Positions 15,572 through 24,862 of a DNA stretch of 38,247 nt are shown one piece after another. The translations under genes and the position numbers were made by a program. Origin of the DNA: Bacteroidota bacterium (GTDB lineage Bacteria; Bacteroidota; Bacteroidia; B-17B0; Aurantibacillaceae); NCBI GenBank assembly GCA_016711805.1, contig JADJSH010000028.1:1-38247 (forward strand), written 5' to 3'. Numbering within the stretch: position 1 is the first letter of the stretch; every line of letters begins with the position of its first letter. The notes under the pieces were generated by a model that had not been told where the DNA came from, did not search any database, and worked only from the letters and a program-made list of their open reading frames with translations.

Positions 15572-18439
15572 ATGAACAAAAAAACAATCATAACAGGAGC
15601 ATTAAGCTTTTTCAGCTTAGTATCTTTAATTGCTCAACCTACCTTAGTAGAAAAAATTGAAGCAAAAGAAGGAAAAGTAGTGATTCCATACGAAAAATGG
15701 AAATTACCTAATGGTTTAACTATTTTATTGAACGAAGATCATTCCGATCCAGCAGTTCATGTTTTAGTAACTTATAAAGTAGGGTCTAACCGCGAGAGTT
15801 TAGGAAAATCTGGTTTTGCTCACTTTTTTGAGCACATGATGTTTCAAGGTTCAAAACACGTAGCGGATGAAGAGCATTTCAAAATTGTATCTACTGCTGG
15901 TGGTAACATGAACGGTAATACAACAGAAGATAGAACAGTTTATTTTGAAACGGTTCCTTCTAATAACTTAGAAATGGCTTTATGGTTAGAGGCTGATCGT
16001 ATGGGTTTCTTATTAGATTCATTAACATCTAAAAAGTTTGAAAACCAACGTGATGCGGTTAAAAACGAAAAATCACAAAATGTAGAAAATCAACCTTATG
16101 CTTTAGCTTTTGTTGAAGAAATTAATAAAGCGTTATATCCAGAAGGACATCCATACAGCTGGCCAGTTATTGGTTATGTGGATGATTTGAACAGAGCTAA
16201 CCTAGAAGATGTGAAGAACTTCTTTTTACGTTGGTATGGTCCAAATAATGCTATTTTAACTATTTCTGGTGATTTCAGTTCTCCTGAAGCATTAAAAATG
16301 ATTGAAAAATATTTTGGAGGAATTAAACCTTGTCCAGATGTTAAAAAAATGCGCGTTGCACCAGTAACTTTAGCTACTGATAAATATACTGCTTATAAAG
16401 ACAGAACGTATTTCCCATTAAACTTAAGAGTTTATCCAACTGTTCCTTTATATAACAGAGATGAGCCAGCTTTAGATTTATTAGGAATGATGATGGGTAA
16501 TGGTAACAACTCTATTTTCTACAAAACCTTTGTGAAAGCAAAACCTGAAATCGCCGTAGCGGCTCAGGTTAATCACCGTTCAAAAGAATTGGGAGGAGAA
16601 TTTTCTATTCAAATTTTTGCTTACCCACCAGAAGATTTTAATTTAGAGAAATTATTTTCTGATATCGATGCAAAAGTAAAAGCTACGATTGATGAATTTG
16701 GTACATCTGGAATTACAGATGATGCCTTAGCGAGAGCTAAAGCTGAAATCGAATCAAGTATGTATGGTAGTTTATCTACAATTGGTAGCAAAGCTGGTAC
16801 GATTTCTGAATGGGAGCGTTTATTAGGAAAAGGTTATACTTTATCTGATGAGATTGATAGATATAATAAAGTAACTAAAGATGATATTACACGTGTTTTT
16901 ACAAAATATATCAAAGGAGCAGGTGCAGCGGTATTAAATACATATCCTATCATGAACCAAAAAGATTCTGTAAAAAGTATCAATCCATATGCAAATATGA
17001 AGTTTGAAACTCCAGCTGAATACAAAGGATTAACTTACCAACCAGTAACAGATAATTTTAAAAGAGAAGAAAGACCAGCACCAGGGCCTGCAAAAACAGT
17101 AACTATTCCTGAGTATTTCACTTCTAAATTATCTAATGGAATTAGCATTATTGGTACAAAAAATACAGAATCGCCTGAAGTTGCAATTGTAATGACAATG
17201 GATGGTGGTAGCTTAGTATTAACAGCAGATCAATTAAAAAAATTAGGTGTTGCCGAATTAACAGCAAGTATGTTAAATGAAGGAACTAAAAATTTCACGA
17301 CTGAGCAAATTAGCGCTGAGTTAGAAAAATTAGGAAGTTCTATTAGTTTTGGTGCAAGTAAAGCAGCTACAACTATTCAAATTAATACATTGAAGAAAAA
17401 TTTAGACGCGACCTTAAAATTATTGGAAGAAAAATTATTGAATCCTGGTTTTAATGCCGAAGATTTTAAATTAGCTAAAAAACAATATAAAGAAAGTGTT
17501 AAGAATGATGAAACAAGTGCTGACGCTATGGGTAGCAGAGCATTTAACTTTGCTTTATATGGTAACACGGTAATGGGTCAAGAACCTTCAATTAAAACAA
17601 TTGAAAACGTTCAATTACAAGATGTAAAAGATTATTACAATAATTTTTACTCTCCATCTGTAACAAGCATCGTTGTGGTTGGTGATGTTGAAGAAAAAGA
17701 CATCATCGCGAAATTAGGATTCTTATCAAAATGGGCAGCTAAAGAAGTGAAAATTCAACCAATTGTTGAACCAGCTCCATCTGCTGAACCACAATTCTTT
17801 ATCTACAATAAGTTTGGAGCACCTTCATCAGTTATTACTATGGGTTACCCTTCTTTAAAATTTGATGCTACTGGAGATTACTATAAAAATAGAATCGCAA
17901 ACTTTGTTTTTGGTGGAGCATTCAACAGCCGCTTAAACTTAAATTTACGTGAAGATAAAGGTTATACTTACGGTATCCGTTCTGGTTTCTCTGGAGGAAA
18001 ATACAATGGAACATTTGCGATTTCTTCTTCAGTTAAACGTCCAGCAACAGCTTTAGCTTTAGCAGAGGTTATTAAAGAGTTTACTAACTACCAAACTAAT
18101 GGTATCACGGATAAAGAATTAGAATTTACTAAGAGTTCTTTATTAAACGAAGAAGCGTTAAAATATGAAGCTCCATATCAAAAAGCATCGTTCTTATCAA
18201 ACATCGTGAGATACAATTTAGATAAAAACTTTACAGTTGAGCAAAACAAAATCTTAAAAAATATTACTAAAGATGAAGTGAATGCTCAAATTAAAAAATA
18301 CTTTGATATCAACAAATTAACTACAGTAGTAGTTGGTGATAAAGCGTATATTGAAGCAGCATTAGATAAAGCTTCAAAAGACGCTAAAAACAAGGAAGTA
18401 TTAAATAAAGTTAAATTAAAGAAGATTTCAGTTGATTAA
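15572..18439 (+). CDS. Secreted M16-family zinc metallopeptidase, two-domain
   Basis: 955 residues. Signal peptide MNKKTIITGALSFFSLVSLIAQ. The first M16 domain has the inverted zinc motif H84-F-F-E87-H88 (in GFAHFFEHMMFQ) and a likely third ligand Glu166 in AVKNEKSQN. A second M16-like domain (about 510-940) lacks the HxxEH motif but keeps the substrate-closing part (LREDKGYTYGIRSGFSGG). An active domain fused to an inactive one is usual for long pitrilysin/insulinase relatives. Probably periplasmic and degrades oligopeptides. It ends before a strong terminator and is separated from gyrA by 55 bp. Confidence 0.93.
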   Translation: MNKKTIITGALSFFSLVSLIAQPTLVEKIEAKEGKVVIPYEKWKLPNGLTILLNEDHSDPAVHVLVTYKVGSNRESLGKSGFAHFFEHMMFQGSKHVADEEHFKIVSTAGGNMNGNTTEDRTVYFETVPSNNLEMALWLEADRMGFLLDSLTSKKFENQRDAVKNEKSQNVENQPYALAFVEEINKALYPEGHPYSWPVIGYVDDLNRANLEDVKNFFLRWYGPNNAILTISGDFSSPEALKMIEKYFGGIKPCPDVKKMRVAPVTLATDKYTAYKDRTYFPLNLRVYPTVPLYNRDEPALDLLGMMMGNGNNSIFYKTFVKAKPEIAVAAQVNHRSKELGGEFSIQIFAYPPEDFNLEKLFSDIDAKVKATIDEFGTSGITDDALARAKAEIESSMYGSLSTIGSKAGTISEWERLLGKGYTLSDEIDRYNKVTKDDITRVFTKYIKGAGAAVLNTYPIMNQKDSVKSINPYANMKFETPAEYKGLTYQPVTDNFKREERPAPGPAKTVTIPEYFTSKLSNGISIIGTKNTESPEVAIVMTMDGGSLVLTADQLKKLGVAELTASMLNEGTKNFTTEQISAELEKLGSSISFGASKAATTIQINTLKKNLDATLKLLEEKLLNPGFNAEDFKLAKKQYKESVKNDETSADAMGSRAFNFALYGNTVMGQEPSIKTIENVQLQDVKDYYNNFYSPSVTSIVVVGDVEEKDIIAKLGFLSKWAAKEVKIQPIVEPAPSAEPQFFIYNKFGAPSSVITMGYPSLKFDATGDYYKNRIANFVFGGAFNSRLNLNLREDKGYTYGIRSGFSGGKYNGTFAISSSVKRPATALALAEVIKEFTNYQTNGITDKELEFTKSSLLNEEALKYEAPYQKASFLSNIVRYNLDKNFTVEQNKILKNITKDEVNAQIKKYFDINKLTTVVVGDKAYIEAALDKASKDAKNKEVLNKVKLKKISVD

Positions 18440-18501
18440 TATATGTAATTGTACAATATTTGCGTCTAGATAATGTACATGAATATATAACAAACATAAA
18501 A

Positions 18502-18536
18502 AAACACTAAGCTCAAAAAGCTTGGTGTTTTTTTTA
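18502..18536 (+). terminator. Rho-independent terminator after the M16 peptidase gene
   Basis: AACACTAAGCT, loop CAAAA, then AGCTTGGTGTT and a run of eight T. The stem is near perfect with one G-U type pair. Confidence 0.8.
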
Positions 18537-18548
18537 ATAAAATAGTAA

Positions 18549-18708
18549 GAGCTTGTTTAAATTTATGTTATGATAATTGTTATTGGGTATTTTTGAGCGA
18601 AAAGAGGCAAATTTTGTAGAGATAGTTAGCTACTATCTCGAAAAATTTAACGAATTTGCAGCCAAAAAGACACATAACTATATAATTAGATAAATTTTAA
18701 ACAAGCTC
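18549..18708. repeat. MITE-like nested inverted-repeat element
   Basis: 160 bp bounded by GAGCTTGTTTAAATTTAT and its complement ATAAATTTTAAACAAGCTC (18690-18708), one base different in length. Inside are further nested arms: GTTATG / CATAAC, GGCAAATT / AATTTGC and a central palindrome GAGATAGT-TAGCT-ACTATCTC. No coding frame. No clear target duplication was seen. It lies between the M16 terminator and the first TPR gene, and its right end is 28 bp before that start codon. Confidence 0.65.
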
Positions 18709-18736
18709 CCAGATTTAACCACCTAAAATTAAAAGA

Positions 18737-19885
18737 ATGAGCATTAAAAAAACAATAACTACTCTATTAATTGCTTCGGCTACGGTAGTAATAGCGCAAA
18801 GTAATCAAATGCAAAATGCTAGCAATTACTTAAGAAATAAGGAATTTGATAAAGCGAAAGCATCGGCAGATGCAGCGTCGGTTCACGAAACAACAGTAAA
18901 CAACCCTAAATTATGGAAATATAGAGGGCAAATTTATCAAGAAATCTATTTTTCAAAAGAAGCTCCAATTAAAGCTTTGGATGCGGAAGCGGAAGAAAAA
19001 GCTCTTGAAAGTTATGTGAAATGCTTAAAGCTTGATAAAGACAATGCATTTAAAGATGATGTAAAAGGATTAATTGTACAAGCAGTTGCGGCTACAAGCA
19101 ATAAAGCTAATATGTATGTGCAAGCAAAAGAATATGAAAAGGCTTTAAAATGTTATGATTTAATTGAAAGCGCATTGCCTTACGATTTTGATCAGGGGAT
19201 GAAGCGCGCTAACATTACGAAAGAAAAGTTAATGTATTATAAGTTTGATATGTATAAATATGCAGCAAACAAAGAAAAAACAAAAGAGTATGCTGATAAG
19301 TTAATCGACATTAAATATAAAGACGTTAAAATTTATACTGATATGATTAAATTGTCTCTAATTGATAGAGATACAACAAAAGCTTTAGAATATATTGGAA
19401 AAGGAAAGTTAATGTTTGAAGATAACATGGACTTAATTAACCAAGAAATCAATATTTATTTGGCACGTAACAAAACCAATGAGTTAAAAGATAAGTTAAC
19501 GGCAGCAATTGAATTATCTCCTGATAATGAAGTAATGCATGCTATTTTAGCTAACTTATATCAAAAAACGAATGAAAAAGATAAAGCAGAAGCTGAATAT
19601 TTAAAAGCATTAGATATAAAACCTGATTATGAAATTGCAAACTACAATTTAGGTGTTATGTATTTTAATACAGCAAACGAATGGAATGATAAACTAGGAG
19701 CGTTGCCTCCAAAAGAAACAGCTAAAGCTAAAGAATATGAAACAAAAGCCAATGAGTATTTTAAAAAAGCAGTTGTTAATTTCGAGAAATCGTACGAGGT
19801 ATCACCTGATAAAGCAACTAAACAACAGTTACGTAAATTGTTTTTAAGATTAGGCGAAACTGAAAAAGCAGATAAATACAAATAG
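18737..19885 (+). CDS. Secreted tetratricopeptide-repeat protein
   Basis: 382 residues with signal peptide MSIKKTITTLLIASATVVIAQ. TPR helices run through most of the mature protein; clearest are EYEKALKCYDLIESALPYDF, TTKALEYIGKGKLMFEDNMD, NEVMHAILANLYQKTNEKDKAEAEYLKALDI and EIANYNLGVMYFNTANEW. Likely periplasmic scaffold or assembly factor; no enzymatic motif. Only 24 bp separate it from the next gene, which has the same layout, so the two form a tandem paralogue pair and probably an operon closed by the terminator at 21262. Partner unknown. Confidence 0.85.
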   Translation: MSIKKTITTLLIASATVVIAQSNQMQNASNYLRNKEFDKAKASADAASVHETTVNNPKLWKYRGQIYQEIYFSKEAPIKALDAEAEEKALESYVKCLKLDKDNAFKDDVKGLIVQAVAATSNKANMYVQAKEYEKALKCYDLIESALPYDFDQGMKRANITKEKLMYYKFDMYKYAANKEKTKEYADKLIDIKYKDVKIYTDMIKLSLIDRDTTKALEYIGKGKLMFEDNMDLINQEINIYLARNKTNELKDKLTAAIELSPDNEVMHAILANLYQKTNEKDKAEAEYLKALDIKPDYEIANYNLGVMYFNTANEWNDKLGALPPKETAKAKEYETKANEYFKKAVVNFEKSYEVSPDKATKQQLRKLFLRLGETEKADKYK

Positions 19886-19909
19886 TTTTTTACCACTAAA
19901 TAAATCTCA

Positions 19910-21241
19910 ATGAAAATTTTAAATATTGCACTTCTTTTTGTTTTACCTTTTTCTGTGTTTTCTCAAAAAAGCAAAGTACAAGGCGCTTGGAGATCGTTAA
20001 GTGATTATGAATCGACTTTAAATGATAATCCAGATGTTTCTTATTTGCTAAAAGCGAAGGAAAGCATTGATTTAGCAACCGCTAATGAAGAAACAAAAAA
20101 TCAGGTAAAAACGTATGCTTACAGATTTAGAATTTATATTAATTTATTTAGCAATTCCTTAAAGGAAGAAGAAAAAAAACTATCGAGCATTGCAGATAAA
20201 AATGAAAGATTGCAAACTGCTTATGGCAATGTGGCAACTTCTGAATTTGATGAGGCGAGTAAAAGCTTAAACAAAATAAAAGAATTAGATTTAAAAAAGT
20301 TCGAAAAAATTGCGAAAGGAGAAACCGATTCAGAAGAAGATGGAAAATTATTTACTTCGATGAGTCAGTTGCAAGTGTACTCTGCAAACTTAGCTACTGG
20401 AAAATACAAAGTAAAAAAGTTTGACGAAGCCGCTGATTTCTTCGAATCATTAGCTATTTCAAACACCTTTATGACTGGTAAAAAAGACACATCTAATTTC
20501 TATAACGCTTGCGTGTGTGCTCAAAAAGCAAAAAATGTCACAAAAATGTTTGATTATAATAAAAAGATGATTGACGAAAATATCGCTTCGCCATATAATT
20601 ATCAAACTATTTACGATTTAAAATTATCTCAAAACGATACGGCGGCTGCATTAGAATATTTGAAAATTGGTCGTACTCAGTTTCCAAATGATGTGTATTT
20701 AATGAATAAAGAAACTGAGTTGTTTTTACAAAAAGGAGAGCAAGCAAAAGCATTAGCTAATTTGCAAACTGCTATTGCTAAAGAACCAAACAATGCGGTA
20801 TTGCAATATGTAATAGGTAATGTGTATGATAATTTAGCAAATCCTAAAGGAAAATCAGGAAAAGACACCATTAAGCCTGCTGATTACGAAGATTTAGTTA
20901 CAAAAGCAGCCGAACATTATCAAAAAGCGGTTGATTTAAAACCAGCAAGTCAAGATGGTTATTTTAACACTTTATACAATTTAGGAGCTTTATATAATAA
21001 CTACGGTAACACTATTTATGCTAAAGCGATGGAAAAAGCTACCATTACCGATTTGGCAAAGAATCAAAAAGGCTATGAAGCTAAAAGTATGGATAGCTAC
21101 AAAAAAGCAATTCCTTATTTAGAACAAGCTTTGTCTATTAAACCAGACGATAAAACCTGCATCTCAGCCTTAAGAACGCTTTACTATAAAACTGGTAACG
21201 AGGCTAAAGGAAAAGAAATGAGTGAGAGAATGAAGAAGTAA
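19910..21241 (+). CDS. Secreted tetratricopeptide-repeat protein (paralogue of the preceding gene)
   Basis: 443 residues; signal peptide MKILNIALLFVLPFSVFSQ. Mostly alpha-helical TPR repeats: DTAAALEYLKIGRTQFPNDV, EQAKALANLQTAIAKEPNNAV, AEHYQKAVDLKP and SYKKAIPYLEQALSIKPDD. Resembles the upstream gene in order and wording (for example ALEYIGKGK versus ALEYLKIGR, and a final KAIPYLEQAL versus KAVVNFEKSYEV). No enzyme motif. Expected in the periplasm. Confidence 0.85.
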   Translation: MKILNIALLFVLPFSVFSQKSKVQGAWRSLSDYESTLNDNPDVSYLLKAKESIDLATANEETKNQVKTYAYRFRIYINLFSNSLKEEEKKLSSIADKNERLQTAYGNVATSEFDEASKSLNKIKELDLKKFEKIAKGETDSEEDGKLFTSMSQLQVYSANLATGKYKVKKFDEAADFFESLAISNTFMTGKKDTSNFYNACVCAQKAKNVTKMFDYNKKMIDENIASPYNYQTIYDLKLSQNDTAAALEYLKIGRTQFPNDVYLMNKETELFLQKGEQAKALANLQTAIAKEPNNAVLQYVIGNVYDNLANPKGKSGKDTIKPADYEDLVTKAAEHYQKAVDLKPASQDGYFNTLYNLGALYNNYGNTIYAKAMEKATITDLAKNQKGYEAKSMDSYKKAIPYLEQALSIKPDDKTCISALRTLYYKTGNEAKGKEMSERMKK

Positions 21242-21261
21242 GTTATTGAATTAGTATTTTG

Positions 21262-21295
21262 AAGGTCATCCAATTAGGATGACCTTTTTTTTTTT
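21262..21295 (+). terminator. Rho-independent terminator of the TPR gene pair
   Basis: AAGGTCATCC, loop AATTA, GGATGACCTT, then eleven T. Perfect ten-base stem. Confidence 0.9.
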
Positions 21296-21356
21296 ACCGC
21301 TCATAACAATCCTGTTTTCAACCAAAAAAATACCTTTTTTAAATCACATATTTTGG

Positions 21357-21364
21357 TAAATTTG
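21357..21364 (+). promoter_or_regulatory. Putative -7 promoter element of the TonB-dependent receptor gene
   Basis: TAAATTTG fits TAnnTTTG, 20 bp before the ATG at 21385. At the -33 place there is a T-rich stretch (ACCTTTTTT) and no exact TTTG. Confidence 0.4.
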
Positions 21365-21384
21365 CTTTCCCCTAAAATTAAAAT

Positions 21385-23730
21385 ATGACACGTACATTTT
21401 ATACATTTTGTTTTTTATTATTAACTGTTCTTGGTTTCTCTCAAAGTGCTACTATCAGAGGTTTTGTTTACAATAAAGATAATGGTGAGCCTGTAGCTTT
21501 CTCTAACGTTTACTTAAAAGGAACTACTACTGGAGCATCTACAGACATGAATGGATTCTTCTCAATCAATAAAGTTACTCCAGGTACTTACGTGTTAATG
21601 GTTACTAATCTTGAATTTGATACTATTTCTGAAAATATTACCATAAAAGCGGGTGAATTGGTTACTAAAAAATTCTTTTCTACAAAAGGTGGTGTCATTT
21701 TAAATACAGTAGATGTAACTGCTGAACAAATGGAGAAAATTGAAACGCCAAATGTAGCCGTTCAAAAAATTGACCCAGTGGCTATCAATAAATTACCAAG
21801 TGTAGGTGAACCCGATTTAGCTCAATACTTACAAGTATTACCAGGTGTTGTATTTACAGGTGATCAAGGTGGTCAGTTATATATTAGAGGTGGTTTACCA
21901 ATTCAAAATAAAGTATTGTTAGATGGTATGGTAATTTACAATCCTTTTCACTCAATTGGTTTATTTTCGGTGTTTGATAATGACATTATGAGAAGTGCTG
22001 ATGTATATAGCGCTGGTTTTGGTGCTGAATATGGCGGAAGAACGTCTTCTATTATGGATATTACAACACGTGATGGTAACAAAAAACATTTATCAGGTAA
22101 AGTTTCAGCCTCTACATTTGGAGCAAAATTAACCTTAGAAGGTCCGTTAAAAAAATTAAAAGAAGATGGTAAAGGAAGTTCATCTTTCCTGTTATCTGGT
22201 AAAACATCGTATTTACCTCAAACATCAAAAACATTATATCCTTATGCAAACAAAAACAACGATGATGGTTTACCTTTTTATTATACAGATTTATATGGTA
22301 AGGTATCTATCAACGGAAATAATGGTAGTAAAGTAAATTTATTTGGATATAACTTTAATGATAAAGTAGTTTATAAAGATTTAGCAAAGTTCAACTGGAC
22401 ATCGTTTGGTGGTGGAACTAATTTTATCTTAATTCCTCAAAGTTCTTCGTTATTAATTGAAGGTAACTTTGCTTATTCTCAGTACAAAATTAACTACGAA
22501 GGAGCTACCGAAACAGATAAAAAATCAAGTTCGGTTGGTGGATTTAACGGAGGGTTTAATTTCTTAAAATACTTTGGTCGTAACGAATTAAAATATGGTT
22601 TTGAATTAGTTGGAACTAACACAAGTTATACTTTACAAAATCCAAACTTAGCTATAATTAATTATGCAAAAAACTCGTTGGAGTTAGGAGCTCATATGAA
22701 ATTTAGATGGTTAGATAAAAAGAAATGGATTGTATTAGAACCTAGTTTCAGAGTTCAATACTACGCGTCTTTTGCAAACTTCTCTCCTGAACCACGCTTA
22801 CAAGGTAAGGTTAACTTCACTAAAAAAATACGTATGAAATTTGCGGGCGGTTTATATAGCCAAAGTTTAATGAGTGCAAGTTCTGATAGAGATGTTGTGA
22901 ATTTATTTTATGGATTTATTAACGGACCAGAAAATTTACCAGCGACTTACAAAGACAAAAACAATAACACGGTTAATACGAAGGGTGTTATTCAAAAGTC
23001 TCGTCACTTAGTTGGTGGATTTGAAATTGATGTATTGAAAAATTTAGAAATTCAAATTGAAGGGTATCAAAAATATTTCACTCAAATGGCAAGCGTAAAC
23101 AGAGATAAATTGTTTGATGATACTCCCGAAAATGCAGACAAATTAGATGCTAATAAAAAAGATTTTATTATGGAGCAGGGTGAAGCAACTGGTTTAGATT
23201 TTACTGCTAAATATGAAAAAAAACGTTTTTACTTTTGGGCAGTATATTCGTTAACGTTTAATAAGCGTTACACTGGAAATACAGCTAGTGGTGATGTTTT
23301 TGAATACGCTCCAGTGTTTGATAGAAGACATAATGTGAATTTAGTTGGAACCTATACATTTGGTAAAAAACGCAATTTAGATTTAAGTATTCGTTGGAAC
23401 TATGGTTCTGGTTTCCCTTTCACACCAACACAAGGTTACTACCCACAGGTTGATTTTGGAAGTAACTTCAATTACGATTATTCAACAGCTAATGCTAATC
23501 TAGGTTATATGCCAGGCGATTTTAACTCTCGTCGTTTACCTGATTACCACCGTATGGATGTGAGTTTAAAATGGTTATATAATATCAGCGAGAAAACTAA
23601 ATTAGAAGTAAATGTTGGTGCGACTAACGTTTACAACCGCGAAAATATTTTCTATTTTGATCGTATAAAAAACAAACGCGTTAATCAGTTGCCAATTTTA
23701 CCTAACGTTAATATTAGCTTTAAATTTTAA
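21385..23730 (+). CDS. TonB-dependent receptor with carboxypeptidase-like N-terminal domain
   Basis: 781 residues. Signal peptide (to about Ser20), then a carboxypeptidase-regulatory-like beta domain at about 22-100 (ATIRGFVYNKDNGEPVAFSN), then a plug domain at about 125-230 (LAQYLQVLPGVVF, GGQLYIRGGLPIQNKVLLDG, YGGRTSSIMDITTRDG), then a 22-strand-type barrel ending in NISFKF with a terminal Phe. It is an outer-membrane transporter driven by TonB; the substrate cannot be told. No SusD-like gene is next to it. The adenosyltransferase gene starts 6 bp after the stop, which hints at, but does not show, a cobalamin link. Confidence 0.92.
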   Translation: MTRTFYTFCFLLLTVLGFSQSATIRGFVYNKDNGEPVAFSNVYLKGTTTGASTDMNGFFSINKVTPGTYVLMVTNLEFDTISENITIKAGELVTKKFFSTKGGVILNTVDVTAEQMEKIETPNVAVQKIDPVAINKLPSVGEPDLAQYLQVLPGVVFTGDQGGQLYIRGGLPIQNKVLLDGMVIYNPFHSIGLFSVFDNDIMRSADVYSAGFGAEYGGRTSSIMDITTRDGNKKHLSGKVSASTFGAKLTLEGPLKKLKEDGKGSSSFLLSGKTSYLPQTSKTLYPYANKNNDDGLPFYYTDLYGKVSINGNNGSKVNLFGYNFNDKVVYKDLAKFNWTSFGGGTNFILIPQSSSLLIEGNFAYSQYKINYEGATETDKKSSSVGGFNGGFNFLKYFGRNELKYGFELVGTNTSYTLQNPNLAIINYAKNSLELGAHMKFRWLDKKKWIVLEPSFRVQYYASFANFSPEPRLQGKVNFTKKIRMKFAGGLYSQSLMSASSDRDVVNLFYGFINGPENLPATYKDKNNNTVNTKGVIQKSRHLVGGFEIDVLKNLEIQIEGYQKYFTQMASVNRDKLFDDTPENADKLDANKKDFIMEQGEATGLDFTAKYEKKRFYFWAVYSLTFNKRYTGNTASGDVFEYAPVFDRRHNVNLVGTYTFGKKRNLDLSIRWNYGSGFPFTPTQGYYPQVDFGSNFNYDYSTANANLGYMPGDFNSRRLPDYHRMDVSLKWLYNISEKTKLEVNVGATNVYNRENIFYFDRIKNKRVNQLPILPNVNISFKF

Positions 23731-23736
23731 TTCATC

Positions 23737-24291
23737 TTGGCTTTTAAAATCTATACAAAAACAGGAGATAAAGGGCAAACGTCTTTAATTGGAGGAACCC
23801 GTATTCCTAAATTTGACATCAGAATAGAAGCTTACGGAACAGTGGATGAATTAAATTCAAATATTGGTTTGGTGCGTGATCAAGAAATTGATGAACATTC
23901 CAAAACGATTTTAATTGAAGTTCAAGATAGATTATTTACCATTGGTTCTCTTTTAGCAGCTGATCCTGAAAAAAATAAAATGGTGTTGCCCCAAATTTCG
24001 GATGCTGATATTGAGTTATTAGAAAAAGAAATTGATGCCATGAACGAACATTTACCAGAAATGAAGTTTTTTGTGCTTCCTGGTGGGCATACAACCATTT
24101 CGTTTTGTCATTTAGCCAGATGCGTTTGCCGCAGAGCAGAACGTTGTGTTTTGCGTTTAAATGAAGAACAACCTGTAAACGAATTAATATATAAATACTT
24201 AAATCGTTTATCGGATTATCTGTTTGTATTATCTCGCAAATTTACTCAAGATTTAAAGGCTGCAGAAACGCCTTGGAAACCTCGTGTATAA
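23737..24291 (+). CDS. PduO-type cob(I)alamin adenosyltransferase
   Basis: 184 residues from a TTG start at 23737; the N-terminal family motif follows at once (KIYTKTGDKGQTSLIGGTRI), so no better start exists. Later motifs: EAYGTVDELNSNIGLVRDQ near residue 33, LPGGHTTISFCHLARCVCRR near 115 and YLNRLSDYLFVLSRK near 155. The enzyme moves the 5'-deoxyadenosyl group of ATP to cob(I)alamin, giving coenzyme B12, in the cytosol. Its stop overlaps the next start in TAATG, so translation is probably coupled. It may be part of one transcript with the receptor gene just upstream. Confidence 0.93.
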   Translation: MAFKIYTKTGDKGQTSLIGGTRIPKFDIRIEAYGTVDELNSNIGLVRDQEIDEHSKTILIEVQDRLFTIGSLLAADPEKNKMVLPQISDADIELLEKEIDAMNEHLPEMKFFVLPGGHTTISFCHLARCVCRRAERCVLRLNEEQPVNELIYKYLNRLSDYLFVLSRKFTQDLKAAETPWKPRV

Positions 24292-24719
24292 TGTCTGCAC
24301 CCAAAAAAATAGTTGATATGATGATGGCCAGCGACTTTTTTAGTCAGTGGTTAGGTATTGAAATTTTGGAGGTAAAAGAAGGGACTTGCAAACTTCAAAT
24401 GACGGTTCGTAAAGACATGCTAAATGGCTTTGGAATTGCTCACGGAGGAATTACTTATTCTTTAGCTGATAGTGCTTTAGCATTTGCCTCTAACTCTCAT
24501 GGACAGAAATCCGTATCTATCGAAACATCTATTTCTCATACAGAATCGTTGAAAGAAAATGATGTGATTATAGCCGAAGCTTTTGAAGAAAAATGTTCTA
24601 ATAAAATTGGAATTTATACTATCAAAATCACGAAGAGTTCCGACTTAAAAGTAGTGGCTTTATTTAAAGGAACAGTTTATCGTACTTCCCAAAATTGGTT
24701 AAATTCAACAGAAGATTAA
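24291..24719 (+). CDS. PaaI-type hotdog-fold acyl-CoA thioesterase
   Basis: 142 residues from ATG 24291, which overlaps the previous stop (TAATG). An ATG at 24273 would extend it by METSCI within the previous gene and is less likely. Hotdog motif: NGFGIAHGGITYSLADSALAFA (split here: NGFGIAHGG then LADSALAFAS), with Asn, His-Gly-Gly and Asp as in PaaI, which hydrolyses phenylacetyl-CoA derivatives. The true substrate is unknown and no phenylacetate genes are near. Coupling with the adenosyltransferase suggests co-expression only. Confidence 0.88.
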   Translation: MSAPKKIVDMMMASDFFSQWLGIEILEVKEGTCKLQMTVRKDMLNGFGIAHGGITYSLADSALAFASNSHGQKSVSIETSISHTESLKENDVIIAEAFEEKCSNKIGIYTIKITKSSDLKVVALFKGTVYRTSQNWLNSTED

Positions 24720-24862
24720 ACTTTAGAGTCATCTTTGAGTCCAACACTCAAATCCTTTAAATTTTTAATTTATGAAATAGCCGCCATGTTTACCTAAATG
24801 CAAATTAAGATAAACTAAACTGGCTATACCATAAGACCATTAACCAAATTAAATATCAACTT

